A stretch of 64,000 nucleotides of DNA from Mesorhizobium sp. AR02 (GCF_024746835.1 NZ_CP080533.1:293631-357630); one strand, 5' to 3'. Counted from the stretch's first letter, positions 17,222-26,165 are shown. Made by a program: numbers and translations. Notes: generated by a model from the sequence alone, not told the origin.

Positions 17222-19339
17222 TCATACTACAGCCCTTTCCTTGAGATCGGAGCATTTTGAGGAGTTGAGTTGGCGGATGGCCTCTGCCCGATGGGCAAGC
17301 TGGTTCCATCGGCTGCACTGTTTGGCTGGGACGTGCGGTCCGGGCAGTTCATAGAGGCCGATATAGCCGTTGTAGGCATGTCTTTTCACGATGCCGTATT
17401 TCGCCCATCTGACCAGGGTGCATTCGGTGATTCCAAGTTTTGCGCAGGCTTCTGCTTTTGTCAGCATTCCCCGCTCGCGCAGCCGGTCGTAGCGCGAGCG
17501 CAGACCATATTGCTTGACGAGATAGATGACGCGCAAGTCGCTGAACTGGGTGTCAGCCTTACCGCGCCGCGCTGAGCCGCCGGGACGGATTCCCCTTGCA
17601 TTCAGGATGTCAGCGATTTCAGCGCAGATATGCTCGTCGAGAAGCTTGTCGACCAATTCGACCACCTCGGGCCGGGTCTTTACCTGCTGTGCGGAGGTTT
17701 TCGGGTTCTGAGTGATCAATGTTTCGGTCTTTCCGCCTCTGAAGCGGATGTGTATCCGTGTCTCTCCCTCGGCCTGGAACTTGAGCAATGTGATGTCTTC
17801 GACGAGATAGGCAAGGAGCCGCTTGCGTTCTCGGTTCGGCAAGGCGGGGTCGCGCCAGACCGTTTTGAAGTCGGCCGTCATGGCGATCAATCGATCGCGG
17901 ATTGCATCGTCGAGTGTCGCTCGGTCTGCGCGCAGAGCACTCTCTCTTTCTTCTCGTAGATCAGACAGCATGCGCAGTTTGTCGTTCCATTCGCGTTCAA
18001 GGGTGTCGGCGACCAGGCGGTTGTTCGGATCGACCAGCATAAACCGCCGCTGTGCAAGATCGGCATCGATTTGGGCGCGTTCGACGGCACGGAGCCGGAG
18101 TTTGTCCGCTTCGTCATAGCGCGCTTCGATCTCTTTTCGGATCTCCAGAGCTAACTCCACGGCGGCGGGCGTCATTTCCGCAGCGATCAGTTCACCGATC
18201 GCCGCGTCGACGGGCCAGCCTGCGATCGACTGGCAGTGAGGCTCACCCCGAGAGACGTAGGCGCGGCTGCAGACGTACCAAGTGTCCACCTGACCGCGCC
18301 GGGTGACGTAACGGGCCCTCATGTGACAGCCACACCGCCCGCATATGACGCGCCCCTGCAACAAAGCCGCGCCTTCGCGCGGTGGCGAGATGCGCGCGGT
18401 CTGGTAGCCTTGGCCATTGGCCTCGAGCGCCTTGAGGTTGTGCTGGAACTGCTCCCAGCTGATATAGCCGGGATGTGCGTCCGGGATGCATGCGAGCCAT
18501 TCATTGGGCTCACGTTTGCGGAACTGTTTCTTTCCGTCGACGGTTCTGCGGTAAAGACGCTGACCATAGGCATAGACGCCCGCGTAGCGAGGATTGTGCA
18601 GCGTGCGTAAGGCCGCCGATGTGGTCAGCGGTTGGAAGACCACCCGCTTGCTGTTGCGGAACCGGGATGGGAAGAGCAGACCTTCCCTGGCAAACGCCTT
18701 GACGGTCTGCGTGGCCGACCCGACCCGCGAGAACGTCTCGAAGAAGTGGGTGATCATCTCCCGGATCTGAGCGTCTGGATCAAGGACCACATCGCCAACC
18801 TCGTTGTAGATGAAGCCGGTCGGAAGGGGACAGCGATATTCGCCGCGGCGTGCTTTGTTGAGAATGCCACCGCGCAACCGGGCTTTGATAACGTGCAACT
18901 CGGCCTCGCTCATCGTGCCCTTGAGGCCCAGCAGAAGCCGGTCATTGAAGTTAGCCGGATCGTAGACGCCATCTTCGTCGAGAATGAGCGTGTCGGCCAA
19001 AGCGCAGATCTCCAGCAGCCGATGCCAGTCCGCGTTGTTTCTGGCGAGGCGAGAGACTTCCAGGCCCATGACGATCCCCGCGCGCCCCATGCCGACATCG
19101 GACACCAAGCGCTGGAAGCCTTCGCGCCACGACGCTGAAGCGCCGGATTCGCCCTGGTCGCTGTCGATGACGGTGATCTGGTCGTCGTGCGATGCAAGCC
19201 CGATCGCGCGACCACGAAGATCGTATTGACGCTTGGTGCTTTCGACATTCTCCATGACCTGGCGCATCGATGACTGTCGGATGTAGAGGTAAGCGCTCCG
19301 CTCGAGATGATGCGATTGGACCTTGAGCTTTTCGTTCAT
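17222..19339 (-). CDS. Large serine recombinase
   Basis: 705 residues. The N-terminal resolvase domain has the catalytic Ser in YIRQSSMRQV, and the Arg-rich active-site region MGLEVSRLARNNADW. A Recombinase domain follows (CPLPTGFIYNE..), then a zinc ribbon (CGRCGCHMRAR..WYVCSRA..PHC) and a coiled coil (~420-500). Near the C-terminus (~630-660) is a MerR/HTH-like segment (LTKAEACAKLGITECTLVRW). Its ATG overlaps the stop of the upstream gene (ATGA), so they form an operon. It is expected to catalyse integration and excision of the surrounding element. Confidence 0.92.
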   Translation of the reverse strand: MNEKLKVQSHHLERSAYLYIRQSSMRQVMENVESTKRQYDLRGRAIGLASHDDQITVIDSDQGESGASASWREGFQRLVSDVGMGRAGIVMGLEVSRLARNNADWHRLLEICALADTLILDEDGVYDPANFNDRLLLGLKGTMSEAELHVIKARLRGGILNKARRGEYRCPLPTGFIYNEVGDVVLDPDAQIREMITHFFETFSRVGSATQTVKAFAREGLLFPSRFRNSKRVVFQPLTTSAALRTLHNPRYAGVYAYGQRLYRRTVDGKKQFRKREPNEWLACIPDAHPGYISWEQFQHNLKALEANGQGYQTARISPPREGAALLQGRVICGRCGCHMRARYVTRRGQVDTWYVCSRAYVSRGEPHCQSIAGWPVDAAIGELIAAEMTPAAVELALEIRKEIEARYDEADKLRLRAVERAQIDADLAQRRFMLVDPNNRLVADTLEREWNDKLRMLSDLREERESALRADRATLDDAIRDRLIAMTADFKTVWRDPALPNRERKRLLAYLVEDITLLKFQAEGETRIHIRFRGGKTETLITQNPKTSAQQVKTRPEVVELVDKLLDEHICAEIADILNARGIRPGGSARRGKADTQFSDLRVIYLVKQYGLRSRYDRLRERGMLTKAEACAKLGITECTLVRWAKYGIVKRHAYNGYIGLYELPGPHVPAKQCSRWNQLAHRAEAIRQLNSSKCSDLKERAVV

Positions 19340-19611
19340 GCTGTTCTCCGTTCAGGGGCCGCCATCACGATGGCGGCGAGCAAGTGGATGATTGTGCGTC
19401 GCTCGGACGTTTCGTCCGCGATCGGCAGCCTGGCTACAGGCGGCGAAGCCGCGGGTGGGGACCAGCCCGGCGCACGCAAGATCGCGCTAACCCAGGCCCA
19501 CATGCCGCGATGCAGAAGGATGCTAAGACCACTGCGTGCCTCCACAGGGAGCGCGGCACCAAGCGCGGCGGCGCGCAGTATTTCGTATCGCTCCGTGGCG
19601 CGGGACTGCAT
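19336..19611 (-). CDS. Small protein of recombinase operon
   Basis: 91 residues from the ATG at 19611, MQSRATERYEILRAAALGAA, with a helical middle (SGLSILLHRGMWAWVSAIL) and a tail IIHLLAAIVMAAPERR. I do not recognise a domain. It lies between the HTH gene and the recombinase, and its stop overlaps the recombinase start by 4 nt, so it is probably a co-factor or regulator of recombination. Confidence 0.65.
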   Translation of the reverse strand: MQSRATERYEILRAAALGAALPVEARSGLSILLHRGMWAWVSAILRAPGWSPPAASPPVARLPIADETSERRTIIHLLAAIVMAAPERRTA

Positions 19612-19643
19612 CGCGCAATGCAATTGCGCACCACCACTGATGG

Positions 19644-20135
19644 TTACGCCGTTTTTTTTACGCCGAGCGCACGCTCGATTGTTCTGGGGTGGACATCGAG
19701 GCCGAACTCTGTCCAGAGCCGGTTCGTCAGTTCGCGTGCCCGAATGGGCTCGCCTGGAACCACTTGGGCCCTGAGAAAGGCCAGCACTTCGCTCTGGATC
19801 TTGTGCGGGCCGTGCGGGCCGCGCTTCCTCGGTACTAGGCCGGCCAGACCCGCGTCCTCGAAGTCCGCTTTGGCCTGGTAGAAGGTCGGGCGGGAGACGC
19901 CATATTCGTCGGACACCTCCGTTACCGACATTTTGTCGACGGATACGCGCCGCAGCATCTCGTACTTCACCTGCACGATGTCGCGCGGATCGAAGAAGCC
20001 GTCCTCCCGGAACTTCTGATCGCCGATTTTTTCCGGGGCTGGATTGAGCGTGCCATCCTCGGCCAAAGCGCTGGCTTTCGATTGCCTGTGTTTGACGCTG
20101 TCCGACACCTGCGCTGCCCCCCGATGTCGACTCAA
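19644..20135 (-). CDS. Helix-turn-helix protein of recombinase operon
   Basis: 163 residues. The central HTH (VTEVSDEYGVSRPTFYQAKA) is of the transposase/InsE-like kind, followed by GLAGLVPRKRGPHGPHK and a second HTH-like segment near the C-terminus. It could direct the recombinase or regulate the operon. It is the first gene of the three-gene minus-strand operon; the upstream AT-rich stretch 20136-20226 probably holds the promoter. Confidence 0.75.
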   Translation of the reverse strand: MSRHRGAAQVSDSVKHRQSKASALAEDGTLNPAPEKIGDQKFREDGFFDPRDIVQVKYEMLRRVSVDKMSVTEVSDEYGVSRPTFYQAKADFEDAGLAGLVPRKRGPHGPHKIQSEVLAFLRAQVVPGEPIRARELTNRLWTEFGLDVHPRTIERALGVKKTA

Positions 20136-20226
20136 TTATCGTAATTATAAATATGCCGCGTATGATTAAACTGTCAAGCGTGTATCTGCCAACCAATCGC
20201 ATATAATCTCTACTAATACAGCACAT

Positions 20227-20571
20227 TCAGCGAAGCCCCCATGGATTTTGCGGCGTTATTTTCCTTACAACATCGGCGAAATTTCCTTTACAATCTTGCG
20301 GCGTTGCGCATCTCCCTTGCGATATGAGGCGCTCTACGAGACTGCTGAGTTCCAGTAGGTCGGTGAGGCTGCACAGTGCGCGCCCGTTTCCCGCGACAAC
20401 CTCAAGGCTGGGCACGGCTGCATCGGTCCATTGCGGCGGAACAGAGCAAATCCGGCCATCGTCAAAGCGCAGCAGCAACAGCTTGCCCGCTCGGTTACCG
20501 CGCTTCCCAACGCAGGCACCGTGCTGCCCGGAATACGGATGAAAGGGGTGAGTCACCATCACAAACTGCAA
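20227..20571 (-). CDS. DUF5372-like protein of the recombinase element
   Basis: 114 residues with VTHPFHPYSGQHGACVGK and a WTDAAVPS segment, matching a small family (DUF5372 type) I associate with serine-recombinase cassettes. MVTHPF is an alternative start five codons in. The function is unknown. It lies immediately inside the right end of the element. Confidence 0.6.
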   Translation of the reverse strand: MQFVMVTHPFHPYSGQHGACVGKRGNRAGKLLLLRFDDGRICSVPPQWTDAAVPSLEVVAGNGRALCSLTDLLELSSLVERLISQGRCATPQDCKGNFADVVRKITPQNPWGLR

Positions 20572-20609
20572 CGGGGACGATGAACCGCCTGCATTTCCAA
20601 GTGAGTTAC

Positions 20610-20762
20610 AAGCGTCTGGAGGATGGTGAGTTCCGCTGGCCGAAAGTCCATGACGGCATGATGCGGCTGACGGCCGCGCAGCTGTCGGCGCTGCTCGAAG
20701 GTCTCGACTGGCGGCGGGTCCATGAAGCCCGCCGGACCCGCGTTCCGGTGCAGGCGGGGTGA
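20610..20762 (+). pseudogene. tnpB: IS66 TnpB, C-terminal part
   Basis: Continues the tnpB interrupted at 17211: KRLEDGEFRWPKVHDGMMRL then LSALLEGLDWRRVHEARRT. Together the halves give the usual ~118 residues. The inserted element supplies an in-frame ATG at 20580, so a short hybrid peptide could be made. Confidence 0.9.
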
Positions 20763-20831
20763 TCCGCGACCAAGTGAATCAGCCCGGATTCCACTGTCGC
20801 CCGGCGCCGGCGAATATGATCTGATCCGCTC

Positions 20832-22364
20832 ATGGCGATGACGGCTGACCAGCTTCCCGACGATCCGGATGCGCTGAAGGCGATGGTCCTGGCCCGCGAT
20901 GTCGAGAACGCCCGGCTGATCCAGATCATCAAGGAATTGCAGCGTCACCGCTTCGGCCGAAGAGCTGAGACGCTCCCCGAGGATCAGTTGCTGCTGGGGC
21001 TCGAAGAGGCCGAACAGATCGAGGCCGCCGGTGACGAAGAGCAGGCACAGACCGCTCTTGGCGAACGTCAGGCGCGTGTCACCAAGCGCAGGGCGAACCG
21101 CGGCGCGTTGCCACCCCATCTGCCGCGCACGGAGATGGTCGTCGACATCGAGGACCATGCCTGCCCGTGCTGCCGCAATAGCCTGCATCGGATCGGTGAG
21201 GACGTGAGCGAGCGGCTCGATATCGTTCCGGCGCAGCTGCGTGTGATCGTCGTGCGCAGACCCAAATATGCCTGCCGGGCCTGCGAGGACGTGGTGGTTC
21301 AGGCTCCCGCGCCGGCCCGGCTGATCGAGGGTGGTCTTCCGACCGAGGCAACGGTCGCCCAGGTGCTGGTCTCAAAATATGCCGATCACCTTCCGCTCTA
21401 TCGCCAGGCGCAGATCTACGCCCGGCAGGGCATCAATCTCGATCGCTCTACGCTCGCCGACTGGGTCGGCCGCGCCGCCTGGCACCTACGTCCGGTGCAT
21501 GAGCGGCTGCTTGGCAAGTTGAAGACTTCACCAAAACTCTTCGCCGACGAGACGACCGCGCCGGTGCTCGATCCCGGCCGCGGCAAGACCAAGACTGGAC
21601 AGCTCTGGGCCTATGCCCGCGATGACCGACCATGGGAAGGGAGCGACCCGCCGGGCGTCGCCTATGTCTATGCGCCGGACCGGAAGGCCGAGCGTCCGAT
21701 CGCTCATCTGGCGGGCTTTGCCGGAATCCTGCAGGTCGACGGCTATGGCGGCTATCGCGTGCTCGCCGACAAGAGCGGCGTCGTGCTCGCGTTCTGCTGG
21801 GCACATGTGCGCCGGCGCTTCTATGAACTCGCCGCGGCCGGTCCCGCGCCGATCGCCAGCGAGGTGCTGAGACGGATCTCTGAACTCTATCGCATTGAAG
21901 ACGACATTCGTGGACGATCCGCCGAGCAGCGTCGTGCCATGCGCCAGGAAAAGAGTCGCCCCATCGTCGCCGATCTTGAGCCGTGGCTGCGTGAGAAACT
22001 CGGGCTGATCAGCCAGAAGACAAAGCTCGCCGAGGCGATCCGCTACACGCTCTCGCGCTGGGAAGGCCTCTCGCGCTTCCTCAACGACGGCCGCATCGAG
22101 ATCGACAGCAACACCGTCGAGCGCTCGATCCGTCCGATCGCGCTCAATCGGAAGAACGCCTTGTTTGCTGGCTCCGACGGCGGCGCCGAGCACTGGGCCG
22201 TCGTCGCCTCGCTGATCGAAACCTGCAAGCTCAACGGCGTCGAGCCACTCGCCTACCTCGCCGATGTCCTCACCAGGATCGTCAACGGCCACCCAAACAG
22301 CAAGATCGACGATCTCCTGCCATATGCCTATATCCGGGCCATCGAACTCAGGGCCGTGGCCTGA
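20832..22364 (+). CDS. tnpC: IS66 transposase TnpC
   Basis: 510 residues. It has an N-terminal coiled coil, a zinc-binding segment (CPCCRNSLHRIGEDVSE), the DDE domain with LFADETTAPVLDPG and LQVDGYGGYRVLAD, the terminal catalytic Glu in DSNTVERSIRPIAL, and the C-terminal IS66 tail. Length and motifs are complete, so it may be active even though tnpB of this copy is broken. Confidence 0.93.
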   Translation: MAMTADQLPDDPDALKAMVLARDVENARLIQIIKELQRHRFGRRAETLPEDQLLLGLEEAEQIEAAGDEEQAQTALGERQARVTKRRANRGALPPHLPRTEMVVDIEDHACPCCRNSLHRIGEDVSERLDIVPAQLRVIVVRRPKYACRACEDVVVQAPAPARLIEGGLPTEATVAQVLVSKYADHLPLYRQAQIYARQGINLDRSTLADWVGRAAWHLRPVHERLLGKLKTSPKLFADETTAPVLDPGRGKTKTGQLWAYARDDRPWEGSDPPGVAYVYAPDRKAERPIAHLAGFAGILQVDGYGGYRVLADKSGVVLAFCWAHVRRRFYELAAAGPAPIASEVLRRISELYRIEDDIRGRSAEQRRAMRQEKSRPIVADLEPWLREKLGLISQKTKLAEAIRYTLSRWEGLSRFLNDGRIEIDSNTVERSIRPIALNRKNALFAGSDGGAEHWAVVASLIETCKLNGVEPLAYLADVLTRIVNGHPNSKIDDLLPYAYIRAIELRAVA

Positions 22365-22405
22365 GGTCAGCGCTTACTGATGATGGCAACACAACGGAGG
22401 AAGTC

Positions 22406-23035
22406 ATGGCCAACGCACCAAGCACGATCATCGCCGCAGAACACCTCTCACTTGATGGCGTGTATCAGGCGCCAGCACGCACGGACGAAGATAACCGTGG
22501 GGGGTTTAAGCACGGGGGCTGGACAGTAGGAGATCATGACCCCGCCCTGGAAGAGGTCGTCGGCAAACATATGAGCGGCGGCTGGGCGCTGCTGGCCGGA
22601 CGCATCACATATGAGGACCTTTACGAAGGATGGCACGTACGGCAGCCGGACAGTCCGATGACCAAGGCTTTGACAAATGTGCAGAAGTTCGTGGTCACCA
22701 GAAATGCAAGTTACCGACTGCCGTGGGAGAACTCGACTCTGCTCGCCGGCGATCCGTGCGCCAACGTTGCCAAGCTAAAGAAGACCGTCGGCACACCCCT
22801 CATCATCTTCGGCGCCGGAGAGTTGGTGCGCTCGCTTATGCAGGACAATCTCATCGACACCTTCATCCTAATGATCCACCCGCTCGTGATTGGGGAGGGA
22901 CGTCGCCTGTTCGATGACACCGTGGTCTTCACTAAGCTTGAACTTGCGGACAAGCTCATCACAAAGACCGGTGTGATCGTGGGGACCTACAAACCAAAGC
23001 CGATGGCGATGTCGGCGTCGCCGATCGTTCGCTGA
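22406..23035 (+). CDS. RibD C-terminal/dihydrofolate-reductase-like protein
   Basis: 209 residues: AAEHLSLDGVYQAPARTDED, LLAGRITYEDLYEGW, VQKFVVTRN and IIFGAGELVRSL are typical of stand-alone RibD_C (DHFR-fold) proteins, presumed NADPH-binding reductases of unknown substrate. GGAGG lies 6 nt before the ATG. It begins 28 bp after an IS66 end, and its last ~15 residues may be altered by the IS66 remnant that follows. Confidence 0.8.
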   Translation: MANAPSTIIAAEHLSLDGVYQAPARTDEDNRGGFKHGGWTVGDHDPALEEVVGKHMSGGWALLAGRITYEDLYEGWHVRQPDSPMTKALTNVQKFVVTRNASYRLPWENSTLLAGDPCANVAKLKKTVGTPLIIFGAGELVRSLMQDNLIDTFILMIHPLVIGEGRRLFDDTVVFTKLELADKLITKTGVIVGTYKPKPMAMSASPIVR

Positions 23036-23088
23036 AGCTGCTTGAGAACTATCTGAAGCGATTGCTGCCCGAGCAACTCGAGGGCTTC

Positions 23089-23728
23089 AGGGCATCCTCC
23101 AGGTCGACGGTTATGGCGCCTACCGCACTCTCCCGACAAGCGTGCGGTGACACTCGCTTCTGCTGGCGCACGTTCGCAGGCCCTTCTATGAATTGGCCGC
23201 AGCCGGTCCCGCACCGATCGCCGACAAGGATAGCCGAGTTCTACAAAATCGAGGACGACATCCGCGGCCGGTCGGTCGAGGAACGTCGCGCCGTGCGCTA
23301 GGAGAGGAGCCGTTCGATCGTTGCCGATCTCGACCCCTGGTTGCGCGAGAAGCTCGGCCTCATCAGCCAGAAGACCAAGCTTGCCGAGGCCATCCGCTAC
23401 ACGCTCTCGCGCCGGGAGGGCCCGCTTCCTGGACGACGGCCGCATCGAGATTGACAGCAACGTCATCGAACGCTCCATCCGCGGAATAGCGCTTAGCCGC
23501 AAGAACGCACTCTTCGCCGGCTCCGATGGCGGCGCCGAGCATTGGGCGATCATCGCGCCTCGCTCATCGAAACCTGCAAGCTCAACGGCGTCGTGCCGCC
23601 CGGATATCTCGCCTGCGCGCTCACCAAAATCGTCAACGGCCATCCTAACAGCCAGATCGACGAACTCCTGCCCTGGGCCTATATCCGCGCCTCGGAGCTC
23701 AAGGCCGTGGCCTGAGAACACCGCTTAC
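23089..23728 (+). pseudogene. Decayed IS66 tnpC 3' fragment
   Basis: Fragments such as LQVDGYGAYRTL, AAAGPAPIAD, EIDSNVIERSIRGIALSRKN and LFAGSDGGAEHWA appear in different frames, matching the last ~230 residues of the TnpC at 20832. A damaged IS66 right end (CACCGCTTAC) closes it at 23728. Confidence 0.85.
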
Positions 23729-24177
23729 ATTGGAAGTGGCTGTCCGCAAACGCAAAATCCCTCCGACTGGAGCACAGCCATGCCGATGTTCCTAGGAAGC
23801 ATTTTCGGCCTAAGAAGGAATGGCCCGCGCCTGTTGCACAGAGCGCGGGCCGACCAATGAGGGACGTTGGCCAGCGGCCTTTATCCGGGGAGATGCGCGC
23901 CGCTATTCAGCAAACAAGCAAGCGCCCCCAACGTTCCCGCCGTTGAATAAAAGGTTTTGGCAGCAGACCCTCGCAGCCGGACACGCGAAGCCTTTGCGCT
24001 GAAATGGCTCCCGAACTGAAAACGGCCCCAAACCCGGATGAAAACCAGCCCCGCGAAGTACACAGAGAAAGCCCGCCGCTCGGAGGGGTACGGGGAGCGA
24101 CGGGCCTTTCTTGTGACGGATGTGCTATAGCGAAGCCGCCGCGTGATAATAATGAATGGGCGCCGGTAAATGTCGGA
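23729..24177. other. Intergenic with two GC hairpins
   Basis: A 9-bp stem hairpin lies at 23822-23851, and a terminator-like hairpin at 24071-24105 (10 of 11 pairs) is followed by CTTTCTT. No recognisable gene was found. Confidence 0.5.
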
Positions 24178-24441
24178 TCAGCAGTCGGATCTATCGTCCT
24201 TCGCCTTGGCGTATCCGTTTGGCATCGTATTGGCCAGCGAGTGGATGACGGCGCCTTTGCGCCCGCATCGATCGCATTTGAGGGATGCAGATATCCGCCT
24301 CTCGCCGACCATCTCATAGTCGGTCCCAAATCGCTCTATCAGCATGTCCATGTCCAGCGGCTTGCCGTGGCCGCAATTCGGGCCAGCGCAATTTGCCATC
24401 AATCCCATGCCCGATGCTTTGATTTCGGAGAGCGTCGTCAT
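24178..24441 (-). CDS. Small zinc-ribbon protein
   Basis: 87 residues from the ATG at 24441. CAGPNCGHGKPLDMDML and LKCDRCGRKGAVIH hold Cys pairs spaced like a zinc ribbon, with a conserved LIERFGTDYEMVGE between them. It probably binds one zinc; its role is unknown. The larger open frame to 24648 overlaps the peptide gene at 24525 and is not favoured. Confidence 0.65.
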   Translation of the reverse strand: MTTLSEIKASGMGLMANCAGPNCGHGKPLDMDMLIERFGTDYEMVGERRISASLKCDRCGRKGAVIHSLANTMPNGYAKAKDDRSDC

Positions 24442-24472
24442 GTGGCGACGATAAGCCGCGCGCGGACAAACG

Positions 24473-24504
24473 AAAAGCCCGCCCCGGGGTGAACCGGAAT
24501 GGAC
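24473..24504 (-). terminator. Terminator of peptide copy A
   Basis: On the minus strand the arms 24504-24494 and 24487-24477 pair at 10 of 11 positions and are followed by TTTT. It closely resembles the structure after peptide copy B (45593-45620). Confidence 0.7.
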
Positions 24505-24524
24505 TCTTGATAATTTCTGCCTTG

Positions 24525-24617
24525 TTAAGCGACGGGCTTGGAACTCTGCACTGCTGCGGTGACGGCGGAAAGCTTCTCGCGCTTCACCAAAGTCGGCCGC
24601 TCGTATGTCTTCTTCAT
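24525..24617 (-). CDS. RiPP-leader-like peptide, copy A
   Basis: 30 residues: MKKTYERPTLVKREKL followed by SAVTAAVQSSKPVA. AGGGGA sits about 7 nt before the ATG. The motif YxxPxL is the one recognised by RRE domains in lasso-type RiPP leaders, with a Thr near the possible leader end. The following sequence has no Gly start or acidic ring residue, so a lasso core is doubtful. It is nearly identical to copy B, including the sequence after the stop. A 31-bp inverted-repeat cassette begins only 33 nt upstream and probably separates it from its original promoter. Confidence 0.7.
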   Translation of the reverse strand: MKKTYERPTLVKREKLSAVTAAVQSSKPVA

Positions 24618-24738
24618 AGGAATCCCCTGTTTCACCCTCAAGCGCCAAATTGGGTAGCGTCTCAGTTTGAAATTTGACCGCGTCGTTGTCGCATCCGTTC
24701 CCGGTCTCCTATATGCTTAGCAGCATGGGAGCAGGGCA

Positions 24739-24927
24739 GTGAGTTATTCCACAAAACTTGGTAACGAGCCAAACGTCCTGGTGATCAACGACTTGTCCAG
24801 CAGGCAGGTCGTAAGCCAAGCGCGCGAACTCAAAGCGGGGAATATCAAATTCCGCATCTATGCCAGCGACGGCACATCGATCGAACTGTATGATCTTGAG
24901 CGTGCCGTGGAGGGCGACGACACATGA
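24739..24927 (+). CDS. Small protein inside inverted-repeat cassette
   Basis: 62 residues from a GTG preceded by GGGAG: VLVINDLSSRQVVSQARELK then IYASDGTSIELYDLERAV. It looks like a compact beta-rich domain; no family is recognised. Its stop overlaps the ATG of the next gene (ATGA). Confidence 0.55.
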   Translation: MSYSTKLGNEPNVLVINDLSSRQVVSQARELKAGNIKFRIYASDGTSIELYDLERAVEGDDT

Positions 24928-25109
24928 AGCCCTTCACAACCGTTACCGTCGTCCTCCTGGTTTTGATAGCCATAATGCATGCGCTACGGCTCTGGTTAGG
25001 CTGGGAGGTCACTGTAAATGGTCTCACTATCCCCATGTGGGCGAGTACGGCAGGCTTCTTTGTCGCGGCGGGACTGGCGATAGGGCTCTGGCGCGAAAGG
25101 CACATGTAG
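24924..25109 (+). CDS. Two-helix membrane protein inside inverted-repeat cassette
   Basis: 61 residues with two hydrophobic helices (VTVVLLVLIAIMHALRLWLG and WASTAGFFVAAGLAIGLW) separated by a short VTVNGLTIPM loop. Translationally coupled to the preceding gene. It resembles small conserved inner-membrane proteins of proteobacteria, function unknown. Confidence 0.65.
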   Translation: MKPFTTVTVVLLVLIAIMHALRLWLGWEVTVNGLTIPMWASTAGFFVAAGLAIGLWRERHM

Positions 25110-25415
25110 ACTTCGGTCGAAATCGTTGCTTCAATCTCGATCAAATTTCAAACTGAGACACTACCCAACGGGCTGATGCTCTTCGTGACCTATCTGGGGA
25201 ACTGGCAGGTCGTCAGCGGGCGCCATCTTGCTGACCCTCTACAAGAAAGCCGCCGGCTAAGAAGCAATACGATAATCGCTGCGGCCGTCGCGGCAATCGG
25301 CGTTGTTGTCTTGAGCCGTCAAAAGACCGGAGGCGCTGTCGGGTGGATTGTGAACCCTTGGCTAGATCACCTCCATGAAATCTCGACGGTACTGCCGTCC
25401 GTTTGAACCGCGCGC

Positions 25416-25558
25416 TCAGTTGTAGGCGAAGCCGGCCGCGATCAGCCCAAACCCGCCCAAGGCGAGCGACCCAATCCACGGCCAACGCTTGCCGTGCATG
25501 ATGATGGACAGCGTCGCGACGGCGATCGAAATGTGCAGAAGCGTTACTGCGAATGTCA
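25416..25558 (-). pseudogene. DUF4337-like C-terminal fragment
   Basis: The minus strand reads LTFAVTLLHISIAVATLSII then GSLALGGFGLIAAGFAYN and a stop at 25416, like the last helices of DUF4337 membrane proteins. Upstream it is replaced by resolvase sequence near 25560, so only the tail remains. The stretch 25169-25415 holds nothing convincing. Confidence 0.5.
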
Positions 25559-25559
25559 G

Positions 25560-25969
25560 GACGTGATGTCGATGCGCCCGGACATCGCTGTCGTGCAGTT
25601 TTCCATCGACTTGCTTTTCAAAATCGACCGCTTTGGCCTGAGCGGCATGGCCTTCGACCTGTCGTCACCGCATGGGCGGATGCTAGTCTAGCGACCTTCC
25701 TCTCCGGCATCGCGGAGTTCGAACGCGACCTGATCAGCGAACGGGTCAAATCCGGCCTCGCCGCAGCAAAAGCACGCGGCAAAAAACTCGGCCGCCAAGC
25801 TGGCGACCGACCTAAATCAGATCCCCTTGCGCCAAAGGTCATCGCGTTGAGAGCAGAAGGGCGAAGCTACCGTTGGATCGCGCGAGATCTCGGCATCAGC
25901 AAGAAAACCGTCGCTGACATCTTCAATCACGATAGGCTTTCCTCAGCCAAAGGGGAGATCACGTCATGA
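25560..25969 (+). pseudogene. Resolvase-type serine recombinase, C-terminal remnant
   Basis: SIDLLFKIDRFGLSGMAF and SSPHGRMLV lie in one frame, and ATFLSGIAEFERDLISER plus a terminal HTH (SYRWIARDLGISKKTVADIF) in the next, as in Tn3-type resolvases. The N-terminal catalytic Ser region is missing and a frameshift near 25680 breaks the rest. Confidence 0.8.
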
Positions 25970-26100
25970 CAAGGCGATCAGGGCGTCCCCCAAGGGAGGC
26001 GGTTTAGAGGGGGTAGACTCGCGATGAACTGGAACTTCGAACCGGCTTGACGGACCATTAGCCATATCTAAAGTTTGTGCCTGCGGCAGGTGCCCTCTAT

Positions 26101-26165
26101 CGCCTGCTGAAGATCGGGCGATGGCCTGATCGGCCCGCGTTCTCCGCCAGAGGCGCGGGCTTTTT
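26101..26165 (+). terminator. Repeat copy 2 with intrinsic terminator
   Basis: Stem GCCCGCG (26133-26139) with CGCGGGC (26154-26160) and TTTTT. The unit 26101-26165 repeats the minus-strand sequence at 12703-12768. It lies just before the gene at 26184, so it insulates that gene from upstream transcription. Confidence 0.8.

Larger units (their letters stand above)
17212..20611. mobile_element. Serine-recombinase mobile element inserted in IS66 tnpB
   Basis: tnpB reads GCGAA at the left junction (17207-17211) and AAGCG at the right (20610-20614), so only AA is shared. A 2-bp shared core fits the crossover of large serine recombinases. The element ends are imperfect inverted repeats (TAACTNNCTT). 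It carries four minus-strand genes: a DUF5372-like protein, an HTH protein, a ~91-residue protein and the recombinase. Confidence 0.8.
16487..22377. mobile_element. IS66-family element interrupted by a serine-recombinase element
   Basis: The terminal repeats start GTAAGCGCTG at 16487 and end CAGCGCTTAC at 22377. It encodes the usual tnpA, tnpB and tnpC; tnpB is split by a 3.4-kb insertion (17212-20611). The 8 bp flanking each end (ATTGGAAG and TGATGATG) do not match, so there is no target duplication and one flank has been rearranged. Confidence 0.85.
24650..25168. mobile_element. MITE-like cassette with 31-bp inverted repeats
   Basis: Left repeat 24650-24680 and right repeat 25138-25168 are inverted copies with 2 mismatches in 31 bp (core GTCTCAGTTTGAAATTTGA). 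The 519-bp unit has no transposase and carries two overlapping small genes. I cannot assign the ends to a known IS family. Flanking bases do not show an obvious target duplication. Confidence 0.75.
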
